A DNA stretch of 60,971 nucleotides, from the NCBI RefSeq assembly GCF_000426245.1, contig NZ_AUEZ01000055.1, positions 1 through 60,971 on the forward strand. The letters are read 5' to 3'. Within the stretch, counting starts at the first letter, position 1; every line of letters starts with the position of its first letter. The notes under the pieces are model-generated. The model made no database searches. It had not been told where the DNA came from and saw nothing but the letters and a program-made list of their open reading frames with translations. Shown here piece by piece: positions 32,993 to 41,239 of the stretch. The translations under genes and the position numbers were made by a program. The stretch comes from Bradyrhizobium sp. Ai1a-2 (lineage in GTDB: Bacteria; Pseudomonadota; Alphaproteobacteria; Rhizobiales; Xanthobacteraceae).

Positions 32993-33566
32993 GATCTCAC
33001 TCGCTGGTTCGGCCAAATCCCCGATAGCGGGCACTGGCGAAGTGCTTGGCAAGAGCGCGGCTATGGATCGCCCGGTCCCACGCCTCTTCACCGCAACCTT
33101 GAAGCTCAACGCTAGAGGATCGACTCCACCTGGCCACGTGAATTCGCATTACGAAAGTAGTGGCGTCACTCCAATTGGCTACGCTTGAAAACAACCGCAC
33201 AAAGCCAGCGTTACATCCGCGCCACGACAACGGGAGAGCGTCCTTGCGATGATTGCAACGCGGGGAAAGGGACGCTCTGCCTAGGTCAGCATCACTGACC
33301 TCTCCGTGGCAGCGCGGCAACAGCCAAATCACAAAATCGCGCTGCGCCGGTTTTCGCCATATCTACGGCGTTTCGCCTGACAATCGTGGCCTCGGTTATT
33401 CGCATGCTTGGCTTCTGCCTTGCGAGTTTCGCCGGCTTGGGGTGGCAACTGACCTCAGCCGGGACAGCGACGGCACGTGAAGGTAGCAGCGGGCGAGCCG
33501 TGGACGTCCGGGGTGGGATCAGCAGGGCCGAGTGCGGTTCCGGCTTCCTCCAGAAAGGTTGTCAAA
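32993..33566. promoter_or_regulatory. Long intergenic region with twin hairpins, between P450 and secreted-protein genes
   Basis: This 574-bp stretch between divergent genes holds no convincing gene; the short open frames in it have no ribosome binding sites or recognisable products. It contains two adjacent stem-loops: AGAGCGTCC/GGACGCTCT (33235-33243 and 33270-33278) and AGGTCAG/CTGACCT (33283-33289 and 33295-33301). They could be regulatory or a remnant of a small RNA or repeat. Nothing else stands out. Confidence 0.35.
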
Positions 33567-35546
33567 ATGCATCTCGCCAGCCGGTTTGCTGCCGCAACAG
33601 CTGCGTTCATTTTCGCAACAATGAATTCGCCGGTCCACGCGGCGGCGGGCCCGTGCGGGGAGATGGCTGAGGTCTCGGTCTTGCCCTCGCCGCTCGCTCC
33701 CTGGAAGGGGGAGCCGCTGCGCGTCATGATCGTCAGTGAAAAGCCGCTCGAGGGCGTGATGTCGCTGGTCGCGCCCGATGGAAGCGTCGCGGCCAAATCG
33801 TCCGATCGGCACGGCGGTGCGCCGTACTCCTGGTTCGCCGAGGTCGCCGTGCCGGCGGCGGGGACGTGGCATGCCACGCTCGCTCTCGACCACCCGACGG
33901 CGGATTGCAGCACGATCACTCACGATATCCCCGTGAGCGCACGCAAGCCGGCCCCTGTGGCTATTCCCGCCGGCCGCTTCTGGAAGGTGCGCAACAGCTG
34001 GAATCACGAAACGGAAACCTTGTTCTCGGCGTGGATCGAGAAACTGTTCGACGCGCCTGTCGATCAGGATCTGTCCTGGAAAGCCTGGCATGAAGTCCTG
34101 CGCGACCGGTCGCGCAATTTCCTGTTCAACTATCTTGGTCGCGGCGAAGACAATGTGAAGACCGGCCTTCGCCCCGACTGCGCCGACTTCGTGTACTTCC
34201 TGCGCGCCTATTTTGCCTACAAGATCGGGCTGCCGTTCGGCTATTCCAACTGCTCGCGCGGCGCCGGCGGCAGGGCGCCCAAATGCTACCAGTGGTTCGA
34301 CATGGAGCATCCGGAGATGACACGTCCGCCGGCGCCGCCCGAACAGGAGATCGCGCCGGCGACCATCGCCGACGCCACGTTGCCTGGGCAAACGCCGGGG
34401 ATCCTGAACATGTTCGGCCGGCCCCCGTCGGCCGGGACACCGGCGCCGGCAGCGGCTCCGCAGAAGCCGCAGCCAAAGCCACCGACAACGTTCAGCGAAT
34501 ATCTGCGGGACGTCGGCGACGTCGTGCATACGGGCGCCGTGCGGGTCGCCGCGAGCGACGAAAACACCGATTTCTACACCGTTCCGCTGGCGCAAGATAC
34601 GCTCCGCCCCGGCACGGTGTACGCTGACCCCTATGGACACGTGTTGATGCTCGTTCATCGCGTGCCGGAGATGGACGGCAAGCCGGGCGTCTTCCTCGCC
34701 GTCGATGCCGAGCCGGACGGGTCGATCACGCGAAAGCGCTTCTGGCGCGGTAATTTCCTGTTCGTGCACGATCCTGCGCTCGGCAGCCCGGGCTTCAAGC
34801 ACTTCCGGCCGGTCGTGCGCGACAAAGGCGGTTCGCTGCGGCGGTTGGCCAACGCCGAAATCACCAGCAATCCGCAGTACGCCGACTTTTCACTCGATCA
34901 GTCAAAGATGAGTGCCGAGGATTTTTACGATCGCATGGATGACGTGATGTCGCCCGACCCTCTCGATCCCGTGAAAGCGATGACGGACGCCATCGCAAGT
35001 CTGAACGAGCAGGTGAAGACGCGTGTGACCTCGGTCGAAAACGGACGAAAGTATCAGGAGAAGCAGGCTGGCGACGTGGCCATGCCCAACGGCCCCTCGA
35101 TCTTCGAGACGTCGGGAGCCTGGGAGGATTACTCCACACCGGCGCGCGATTTCCGCCTGTTGATCGCGATGGACGTCGTGCGGGGTTATCCTGATCGCGT
35201 CGTGCGGCGGGGCGCGCGCTATGCAATGCCGAACGGCAGGAGCATCGCGGACGTGAAAAGCGAGCTGCAAGGGGTGCTTGCGTCCGAACTCGCCTCGCGA
35301 AAAATATCCTACACCCGCAGCGATGGCTCGCAGTGGACGCTGTCGCTCAAGGAGGTCCTCGACCGGGCCGCGAGCTTCGAGATGGCCTATAACCCGAACG
35401 ACTGCGTCGAGGTGAGGTGGGGCGCGCCTGACAACAGCGAGGAGGCTTCCACGTGCAAGCGGCATGCACCGCAGGCGCAGCGCACGAAGATGTCGTCGGA
35501 GTACCGCACCTGGTTCCGCGAGAGGCACTGGCCGACGCACACCTGA
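33567..35546 (+). CDS. Large secreted protein with NlpC/P60-like Cys-His pair
   Basis: This 659-residue protein starts at ATG 33567 with a cleavable signal peptide (MHLASRFAAATAAFIFATMN...VHAAA). A beta-rich domain (about 30-125) precedes a segment with Cys205 in LRPDCADFVYFL and His358 in YADPYGHVLMLVH. Cys at the start of a helix and His in a G-H-V-x-x-L-V strand are the layout of NlpC/P60 and CHAP cysteine peptidases or amidases. Between them is a Pro/Ala-rich insert (about 253-310). The C-terminal 250 residues are unassigned. I recall no named family. It could cleave cell-wall peptides, or be a transglutaminase-like relative. It stands alone. Confidence 0.75.
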   Translation: MHLASRFAAATAAFIFATMNSPVHAAAGPCGEMAEVSVLPSPLAPWKGEPLRVMIVSEKPLEGVMSLVAPDGSVAAKSSDRHGGAPYSWFAEVAVPAAGTWHATLALDHPTADCSTITHDIPVSARKPAPVAIPAGRFWKVRNSWNHETETLFSAWIEKLFDAPVDQDLSWKAWHEVLRDRSRNFLFNYLGRGEDNVKTGLRPDCADFVYFLRAYFAYKIGLPFGYSNCSRGAGGRAPKCYQWFDMEHPEMTRPPAPPEQEIAPATIADATLPGQTPGILNMFGRPPSAGTPAPAAAPQKPQPKPPTTFSEYLRDVGDVVHTGAVRVAASDENTDFYTVPLAQDTLRPGTVYADPYGHVLMLVHRVPEMDGKPGVFLAVDAEPDGSITRKRFWRGNFLFVHDPALGSPGFKHFRPVVRDKGGSLRRLANAEITSNPQYADFSLDQSKMSAEDFYDRMDDVMSPDPLDPVKAMTDAIASLNEQVKTRVTSVENGRKYQEKQAGDVAMPNGPSIFETSGAWEDYSTPARDFRLLIAMDVVRGYPDRVVRRGARYAMPNGRSIADVKSELQGVLASELASRKISYTRSDGSQWTLSLKEVLDRAASFEMAYNPNDCVEVRWGAPDNSEEASTCKRHAPQAQRTKMSSEYRTWFRERHWPTHT

Positions 35547-35586
35547 ATCGCGGTAGTCCCTAAGCCGAAGAAGGCTTCTTGGCTGA

Positions 35587-35643
35587 TTTGACAGCTTCAT
35601 GAGTCCGAGCACATGTCGTGCCGGGACTCATGACAGTGTCAAA
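35587..35643. terminator. Large dyad downstream of the secreted protein
   Basis: TTTGACA (35587-35593) pairs with TGTCAAA (35637-35643), and CATGAGTCC (35598-35606) with GGACTCATG (35624-35632). The nested dyad sits between convergent genes, 41 bp after one stop and 31 bp from the other, as expected for a shared terminator or a repeat. A smaller hairpin (CCGAAGAAGGCTTCTTGG) precedes it at about 35562-35579. Confidence 0.5.
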
Positions 35644-35673
35644 GCACGCAAAACAGCGTCACGTTTCCCACCT

Positions 35674-35967
35674 TCAATAATCCCGACCATAGACGCACTT
35701 GGCCATGGTCCGCAGCGGAACGCCGAACCTGTTGTGAATGTCATACTCTACGAACGCCTCAAGGCGGCTGGGCTGCCGCGGAGGCCAATAGGGGGCGAAG
35801 TAGATCGGCTGCTGCCATTCGACGAGATTGACCCGGCGATACGCCGAGGGCGTCAGCATCCGCTGTTTCGCAGCCTGCTCACACCAATGAGCAAACGTGG
35901 ATGCCTGTGCGCCGCAAGCCGGGGCAAGCGAAAGCACCAATGCTGTGAGGGCTAACTTGGCCTTCAT
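35674..35967 (-). CDS. Small secreted protein of unknown function
   Basis: This 97-residue protein has a clear signal peptide (MKAKLALTALVLSLAPACGAQA), then a Trp/Tyr/Pro-rich mature part with two cysteines (AHWCEQ and AKCVYG) that may form a disulfide. The ATG at 35967 follows GAGGAGCAG. I do not recognise a domain. It lies alone between convergent and divergent neighbours. Confidence 0.65.
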   Translation of the reverse strand: MKAKLALTALVLSLAPACGAQASTFAHWCEQAAKQRMLTPSAYRRVNLVEWQQPIYFAPYWPPRQPSRLEAFVEYDIHNRFGVPLRTMAKCVYGRDY

Positions 35968-36213
35968 TTGACTGCTCCTCGTGGGGATGACAACGCACAG
36001 GATTGCGTCGGTCTTTCATGAACGTCTGCCGAGATGTCGTGGCCGCTGCGTTGGACCAGTCTGCAATCACTTTGGCCGCCGGTCCATAAAAGACTGTACC
36101 GGTCAGCCCTGGCGGCATCCTAAAGGCCGGAGAGGTTAACCGCACAACCTCCAGATTGCCCTTTCCGCTCTGAATCCGTTAAGAGTAGCGCGCATCAAGA
36201 AGGACTTACCGGT

Positions 36214-36804
36214 TTGAGCGCTCTAGATCCTACTGACAGTTCTCAGCTTTCGGTTCTCGCCGAAGAGATTCGTCATTTCCGGAAGAAGAACAACTTCTCG
36301 CTCGAACAGCTCGCCGAGGCGTCCGGTGTCAGCCGCTCCATGATCTCCAAGATCGAGCGCTGCGAGACGGTTCCCTCGACGGTGATCCTGTCCAAGCTGG
36401 CGGAAGCGCTGGGCGTCACGTTCTCGCAACTGATGGCGCCGGCAGTCGAACGCGAGATCGTTCATATCCCGGCCGCCCGCCAGCCGATCCTGAGGGACGA
36501 GGAATCCGGCTTCCTGCGGCGGTGTATTTCTCCCGTGCTTCCCGGACGCGGGATCGACTGGGTGCTCAACACGCTGCCGCCGGAAGCGGAAACCGGAAAC
36601 TTCGTGGCTCATCGCCGGGGCGTGGAGGAATACATCTTCGTGCTGCGCGGACGGATGCGGGTCTCGATCGGCGATCAGCGCGTCAATCTCAATCAGGGGG
36701 ATTCGCTGTATTTCCAGGCGGATGCCGACCATTCGTTCCTCAATCTCGGCAAGACGCCGTGCGAGTATTTCCTTGTGATCGACACTGCGAAGGCACGATC
36801 GTAA
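36214..36804 (+). CDS. XRE-family transcriptional regulator with C-terminal cupin domain
   Basis: This 196-residue regulator has an N-terminal XRE helix-turn-helix (EEIRHFRKKNNFSLEQLAEA, then SGVSRSMISKIERCETVPS, about residues 16-55) and a C-terminal cupin (HRRGVEEYIFVLRGRMRVSI and GDSLYFQADADHSFLN, about 125-178), a fold that binds small effectors. The start is a TTG at 36214 with AGAAGGAC upstream. It precedes the transporter-MOSC operon by 324 bp, in the same direction, with palindromes in the gap, and is the obvious candidate regulator of that operon. Confidence 0.88.
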   Translation: MSALDPTDSSQLSVLAEEIRHFRKKNNFSLEQLAEASGVSRSMISKIERCETVPSTVILSKLAEALGVTFSQLMAPAVEREIVHIPAARQPILRDEESGFLRRCISPVLPGRGIDWVLNTLPPEAETGNFVAHRRGVEEYIFVLRGRMRVSIGDQRVNLNQGDSLYFQADADHSFLNLGKTPCEYFLVIDTAKARS

Positions 36805-37128
36805 TCCACTATAGTGGAAATTAATCTTCTATTCGCACCTTGATCCGCCGCGGCTGTGCCGCGGCCAGAGCCGCTTTTTCAGTCAGTTCGGTCAATTGAT
36901 GGGCGTCGGCGCGCTGTCGCAGGCACCTTTGCACAATTGCCTGCAGCGGCCAATTTGCAGGCTCCTTTGTGCGTCCGCAGCTTTCAAATTCATCAAGGCA
37001 TTCGAGCTTGCGAAAAAGCCCAGCGTTTTCAGCGGGGGAATTCCGGCACACCGCTTGCATCCACTCTTTGAGAAAAGTCTCTCATAAAGGGGAAATGTGT
37101 TCCTCGGGGCTTTTATGAGGAGTTGGAA
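36805..37128 (+). promoter_or_regulatory. Leader and operator region of the MHS-RidA-MOSC operon
   Basis: This 324-bp gap holds no gene. At its left edge, directly after the regulator stop, is the perfect 12-bp palindrome CCACTATAGTGG (36806-36817). Near the transporter start is a second dyad, TGAGA-N6-TCTCA (37069-37073 and 37080-37084), within CTTTGAGAAAAGTCTCTCATAAAGG-like symmetry split by a 4-base centre. TTGCAT (37055-37060) lies upstream of that dyad and could be part of a promoter. Binding by the XRE-cupin regulator is an inference. The transporter ATG has AGGAG at 37118-37122. Confidence 0.45.
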
Positions 37129-38433
37129 ATGAGCATTGCTGCGACCATGTCTGACACCCGAACGGCTGGCTCCAAGATGCGATCGATCGTGATTGCGAGC
37201 AGCGTCGGAACCATCATCGAGTGGTATGACTTCCTGATCTATGCGACCGCTGCGGCGCTCGTTTTCAACAAGGCGTTCTTTCCGACCATTGATCCGCTGA
37301 CCGGAACGCTTGCCGCGCTCGGCACTTACGCCGTCGGCTTCGTGGCGCGCCCGCTCGGCGGCGCGCTGTTCGGCCATTTCGGCGACCGGATGGGACGCAA
37401 GTCGATGCTGGTGCTGACGATGTTCATCATGGGCCTGAGCACGTTCTGCATCGGGCTACTGCCGAACTACGCCTCCATCGGCGTGCTCGCACCCATCCTC
37501 CTGATCCTGCTGCGTGTCATTCAAGGCATCGGCCTTGGCGGCGAGTGGGGCGGCGCCTCGCTGATGGTCATCGAGCATTCGCCCGCCGACAAGCGCGGCT
37601 TCTACGGCAGCTTCGTGCAGATCGGTTTTCCTATCGGCCTGGTGCTGGCGACACTGGTGTTTGCGCTGGCGACGAAACTTCCCGAGGCCGACTTCCAGGC
37701 GTGGGGCTGGCGCATTCCGTTCCTGGCCAGCGCCGTTCTGCTCGCGCTCGGTACGTTCATCCGCTCACGGGTTCCAGAGACACCGGTCTTCGAGAAGATG
37801 AAGGCCACCGACTCGTTCTCGAAGAATCCGTTCGGCGAGGCCGTCGGCAAGAACTTCAAGACGTTCCTTATCGCCGTCGGCCTGAAGCTGTCCGAGGTGT
37901 CCTGGGTCTATATGCTCACGGTGTTCGTGGTGGTGTACGCCACGGCGACGCTGGCGCTGCCCAAGCAGATGATGCTCGATGCGGTGATGTATGCCGCGCT
38001 GTTCGAACTGATCACGCTGCCTCTGTTCGGCTGGCTGTCGGACAGGATCGGTCGCCGCGTGTTCTTCATCCTGGGCGCACTGTTCACCATCGCCTTCGCG
38101 TTCCCGCTGTTCTGGATGCTGGAAACCAAGAGCGTCGCCATGGTGACCCTGGCCATCATCATCGCCATGAATTTCGGGCACGGCATGATGTTCGGACTGG
38201 AATCCAGCTATTTCCCCGAACTGTTCGGGCCGCGCGTTCGCTACAGTGGCGCATCGTTCGGATTCCAGGCGGCAGCCGCCATCGGCGGCGGATTCTCGCC
38301 GATCATCGCGACAGCGCTGGTCGGTTACTTCGGCGGCACCACGGGCGTCTCGGTGATGATGATCGGCATCGCCATCCTGACGCTGTGGGCGGCCTTTGCC
38401 GCGCGGGAAACCAAGGATGAGATTATCGGCTGA
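37129..38433 (+). CDS. MFS transporter, metabolite:H+ symporter (MHS) family
   Basis: This 434-residue inner-membrane transporter has twelve hydrophobic segments. The opening GTIIEWYDFLIYATAAALVF, the loop GHFGDRMGRKSMLVLTMFIMG and GIGLGGEWGGASLMVIEHSP are hallmarks of the MHS family, which takes up dicarboxylates, shikimate, betaine-type or aromatic acids with protons. Its start ATG 37129 has AGGAG at ideal spacing; the TTG two codons earlier is less likely. It is first in a tight operon (gaps of 13, 37, 3 and -4 bp) with DJ-1/PfpI, RidA, MOSC and reductase genes, so its substrate is probably processed by them. Confidence 0.92.
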   Translation: MSIAATMSDTRTAGSKMRSIVIASSVGTIIEWYDFLIYATAAALVFNKAFFPTIDPLTGTLAALGTYAVGFVARPLGGALFGHFGDRMGRKSMLVLTMFIMGLSTFCIGLLPNYASIGVLAPILLILLRVIQGIGLGGEWGGASLMVIEHSPADKRGFYGSFVQIGFPIGLVLATLVFALATKLPEADFQAWGWRIPFLASAVLLALGTFIRSRVPETPVFEKMKATDSFSKNPFGEAVGKNFKTFLIAVGLKLSEVSWVYMLTVFVVVYATATLALPKQMMLDAVMYAALFELITLPLFGWLSDRIGRRVFFILGALFTIAFAFPLFWMLETKSVAMVTLAIIIAMNFGHGMMFGLESSYFPELFGPRVRYSGASFGFQAAAAIGGGFSPIIATALVGYFGGTTGVSVMMIGIAILTLWAAFAARETKDEIIG

Positions 38434-38446
38434 AGCGGAAAAGCTC

Positions 38447-39067
38447 ATGCTGTTTGGAATCTTCATATATGACGGTGTCGAGCCGATTGATCTCGCAACC
38501 TTCGGCGTGCTGTCCATGGCACGCCGGATCGCTCCTGGCATCCGCATCTGCACCATTGCGCCGAAGGCAGGGATCGTCAGCCTGTCCAACGGTCTCGATG
38601 TCATCGCGCAGTACGGCATCGACGATGCGCCGGTATGCGATGTCGTCATCGTGACTGGCGGTCCGGGATGGGAGCAGCAGGCCGCGTCGGAGACAACACT
38701 CGACTATGTCAGGCGCGTCCATGCCTCGACGCAGGTCGCGTCCGTGTGTACGGGCGGCATGATCCTCGCGGCCAGCGGCGTGCTCGACGGCATCGCCGCC
38801 ACCACGAAACGCGCGGTCGCGCCGCCGGAAGTGTCGCCGCTCGCGCGGATGCGTAGTGCGTATCCGCAGATCGACGCGCAGGAGGCCCCCATCGTCGACA
38901 GCGGTGCGGTCGTGACGGGTGGAGGCGTGTCGCTCTGCATCGACACCACGCTCCACATCATCCAGCGCATGCTGGGTGAGGGCGTCGCCAGCGAAACCGC
39001 GCGCATCATCGAATATCAGCGCGCACGCAAAGCCAACATGAACCGCGAGGAATTTCTCGCGGGATAG
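38447..39067 (+). CDS. DJ-1/PfpI family protein (isonitrile-hydratase-like)
   Basis: This 206-residue protein has the DJ-1/PfpI glutamine-amidotransferase-like fold with the nucleophile Cys101 in SVCTGGMILA, the acidic partner in YDGVEPID near the N-terminus, and GGPG at 71-74. The D-G-x-E-P-x-D opening resembles isonitrile hydratase and GlxA-type sensor domains; no DNA-binding domain is attached. ATG 38447 is chosen; ATG 38417, overlapping the transporter stop, is the alternative. Its place in the operon argues for a catabolic enzyme acting on a nitrogen compound, such as isonitrile or glyoxal-type chemistry. That step is inferred. Confidence 0.82.
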   Translation: MLFGIFIYDGVEPIDLATFGVLSMARRIAPGIRICTIAPKAGIVSLSNGLDVIAQYGIDDAPVCDVVIVTGGPGWEQQAASETTLDYVRRVHASTQVASVCTGGMILAASGVLDGIAATTKRAVAPPEVSPLARMRSAYPQIDAQEAPIVDSGAVVTGGGVSLCIDTTLHIIQRMLGEGVASETARIIEYQRARKANMNREEFLAG

Positions 39068-39104
39068 CCCCCGACTCGAACGTCAGAAAAAGAAAGAAGA
39101 CCAC

Positions 39105-39494
39105 ATGACTACCAAATTCCTCGTCAGCACCGACAAGGCCGCGCCCGCTGCGGGTCCGTACTCGCAGGCCGTGCGCACCGAGCAGTTCGTGTTTGCGTCC
39201 GGGCAGCTTCCGATCGATCCCGCAAGCGGGACGATTCCGGAAGGCATCGAACAGCAGACGCGCCAGTCGCTGGCCAATTTGTCCGCGGTGCTGGAAGCAG
39301 GCGGCGCATCCTTCGAGAGCGTCGTCAAGACCACCGTGTTCCTGAAGAACATGGACGACTTCGCCGTGATGAACGGGATCTACGCCGAGTTCTTCAGCAA
39401 TGCGCCGCCGGCCCGCTCGACCATCGAGGTCGCGCGGCTACCGAAGGATGCGCTGGTGGAAGTCGAAGCCGTTGCGCTACGCACGAAGGGATAA
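39105..39494 (+). CDS. RidA family protein (enamine/imine deaminase)
   Basis: This 129-residue trimeric enzyme of the RidA/YjgF/UK114 family hydrolyses reactive 2-imino acids or enamines to ketones and ammonia. It keeps the catalytic arginine Arg104 in PPARSTIEVARLP and the following EVEAVA glutamate, so it should be active. AAPAAGPYSQAV and FASGQLPIDPA are the other signatures. Start ATG 39105 follows AAAGAAAGAAG. It lies directly before the MOSC gene (3 bp), which suggests that an imine is formed in this pathway. Confidence 0.93.
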   Translation: MTTKFLVSTDKAAPAAGPYSQAVRTEQFVFASGQLPIDPASGTIPEGIEQQTRQSLANLSAVLEAGGASFESVVKTTVFLKNMDDFAVMNGIYAEFFSNAPPARSTIEVARLPKDALVEVEAVALRTKG

Positions 39495-39497
39495 GCC

Positions 39498-40082
39498 ATG
39501 AACGTGCACTCGCCAAGGCGGCCGCCGCCGAAGATGATCGAGGCGTTCGCGCATCCCGCAGGCTCAGTCGCCGTCACCAAAGACGGCGGCGCCACGCAGT
39601 GGTGCGGCGTCCTGCTGCACATCCACATCGCGCCAAGCGCCAGCTACGAGATGGAGGAACTTGCCGAGGCCGAATGCGTGGTCGGGCGGGGGATCGTCGG
39701 CGACCGTTACTATAACGGTCTCGGCACCTATTCGCCGAAGCCCGATGTGCGCGAGGTCACGCTGATCGAGCAGGAAGCGCTGGATGCGCTCTCCCGCAAC
39801 GATCCCCCCTTGCAGCAGGGACCGATCACGCTGGAGCCGCGCGACCACCGCCGCAACCTGACGGTGAAGGGCGTGCCGCTGAACCATCTCGTCGGGCGGC
39901 GCTTTCGCGTCGGCGACGTGATCCTGCGCGGTGGGCGGCTGAACTTTCCGTGCAAGTACCTGGAAGAACTCTTGGGTCTGCCGGTGTTCCTCCCGCTCTA
40001 CAATCGCTCCGGACTAAACTGCGGCATCGAACGCGGCGGCATCATTCGCCGGGGCGACGAAATCGAGTTGTTGAGCCCATGA
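39498..40082 (+). CDS. MOSC-domain protein (molybdenum cofactor N-reductase type)
   Basis: This 194-residue single MOSC domain contains GIVGDRYYNGLGTYSP, EVTLIEQEALDAL, RRNLTVKGVPLNHLVG and the cofactor-ligating Cys152 in NFPCKYLEELLG. MOSC proteins such as YiiM, YcbX and mammalian mARC bind molybdenum cofactor through this cysteine and reduce N-hydroxylated bases and amidoximes. Those enzymes need an electron donor. The next gene, overlapping by four bases, encodes a flavin/ferredoxin reductase, which fits that need. Start ATG 39498. The N-terminal 20 residues are variable. Confidence 0.9.
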   Translation: MNVHSPRRPPPKMIEAFAHPAGSVAVTKDGGATQWCGVLLHIHIAPSASYEMEELAEAECVVGRGIVGDRYYNGLGTYSPKPDVREVTLIEQEALDALSRNDPPLQQGPITLEPRDHRRNLTVKGVPLNHLVGRRFRVGDVILRGGRLNFPCKYLEELLGLPVFLPLYNRSGLNCGIERGGIIRRGDEIELLSP

Positions 40083-41020
40083 CAGCACGCTTGATCATGA
40101 AGCTGCGTGTCGAGAAGCTGAGCTACTCGACACCGGACGTTATTCATCTGAAGCTCGTTCATCCCCTGCGGCCTGTTCTGCCCGAATGGAGCGCGGGTGC
40201 CCATGTGGACATCCGCCTGCCCGACGGGCGCGTGCGGCAATACTCGCTGTGCGGCGATCCGGCCGACACCGCGCGCTACGAAATCGCCATCAAACGCGAG
40301 GCAAACGGCCGTGGCGGCTCGGTGTGGGCGCACCAGACGCTGAGGGAGGGCTGCGAGGTCCACGTCTCGGCGCCGCGCAACAATCTTCCTCTCACGTCGG
40401 ACGGCGTGCGCTATGTCCTGATCGCGGGCGGGATCGGCATCACGCCGCTGCTCGCGATGGCGCGCAGCCTGAAGCGGCGGGGCAAGGCGTTTACGCTGCA
40501 CTATTGTGCGAGGTCGCCGTCCGAGGCGCCACTGCTCGCTGAAGTGGCGCAGGTCTGCGGCGATGACCTGCAGTGCTGGTTCTCGAAACGAGGCGAACGG
40601 TTCGATCCGGCGGTGATCGGCCCGCACAGTCCCAGCACCCATGTCTACATCTGTGGGCCGCAGCGGCTGCTTGATGCTGTGCAGTCGTCGCTGTCGGAAT
40701 GGTCCGAGGAGCAGATTCACTGCGAACATTTCCAGATGACAGTGGACGAGAACTTCAAGCCCGAGCCGTTCGAGGCCACCGTGGCATCCACCGGGCAGCG
40801 GATTCTGGTGCCAGCGGACAAGTCGTTGCTCGACGTGCTGCGCGAGCATGATTTCCCGCTGCCGTCGTCCTGCGAGATGGGCGTCTGCGGCTCTTGCGAA
40901 TGCGGCTATCGCGACGGCATTGTCCTGCATCGCGACAAGGTGTTGCCGACGTCGAAGCGGCAGGACCGGCTGATGCTGTGCGTCTCGCGCGCTCGGGTGA
41001 GCGTGACATTGGAGCTATAG
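40079..41020 (+). CDS. Phthalate-dioxygenase-reductase-like FMN/[2Fe-2S] oxidoreductase (VanB type)
   Basis: This 313-residue electron carrier has three parts: a flavin-binding barrel with RQYSLCGDP (53-61), an NADH domain with IAGGIGITPLLAM and HVYICGP, and a C-terminal plant-type ferredoxin with Cys265, Cys270, Cys273 and Cys301 (C-x4-C-x2-C-x27-C). It passes electrons from NAD(P)H via FMN and the cluster to a partner. VanB partners are usually Rieske oxygenases, but none is encoded in the window. It overlaps the MOSC gene by ATGA, so the MOSC protein is the likely acceptor. ATG 40079 is chosen; a frame extension to 39950 is a shadow. Confidence 0.92.
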   Translation: MTARLIMKLRVEKLSYSTPDVIHLKLVHPLRPVLPEWSAGAHVDIRLPDGRVRQYSLCGDPADTARYEIAIKREANGRGGSVWAHQTLREGCEVHVSAPRNNLPLTSDGVRYVLIAGGIGITPLLAMARSLKRRGKAFTLHYCARSPSEAPLLAEVAQVCGDDLQCWFSKRGERFDPAVIGPHSPSTHVYICGPQRLLDAVQSSLSEWSEEQIHCEHFQMTVDENFKPEPFEATVASTGQRILVPADKSLLDVLREHDFPLPSSCEMGVCGSCECGYRDGIVLHRDKVLPTSKRQDRLMLCVSRARVSVTLEL

Positions 41021-41239
41021 TAATGGCCCTCGTTGCGAATCGCGCATTTTTCCCATCGTGACTGCCAGCGCAGCTTTCGCAACCTCATCCTCGCCGGCGG
41101 CCGCCTTTGTGGCTTCAACCATGCCGCCTTGACGGTCGCCGCTATGATCGTGCCGCGCTTTTTTCGTCTCAGCCACCGCTGGCCTCGCTCGACAACTGCG
41201 CTACAGTGCGGGAACCGTCCTGATCGTCAGGAGACCCGC

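Noticed and set aside
36821..37060. 79-codon minus-strand frame in the operon leader
   Set aside because: No ribosome binding site and no domain; it lies in a regulatory gap.
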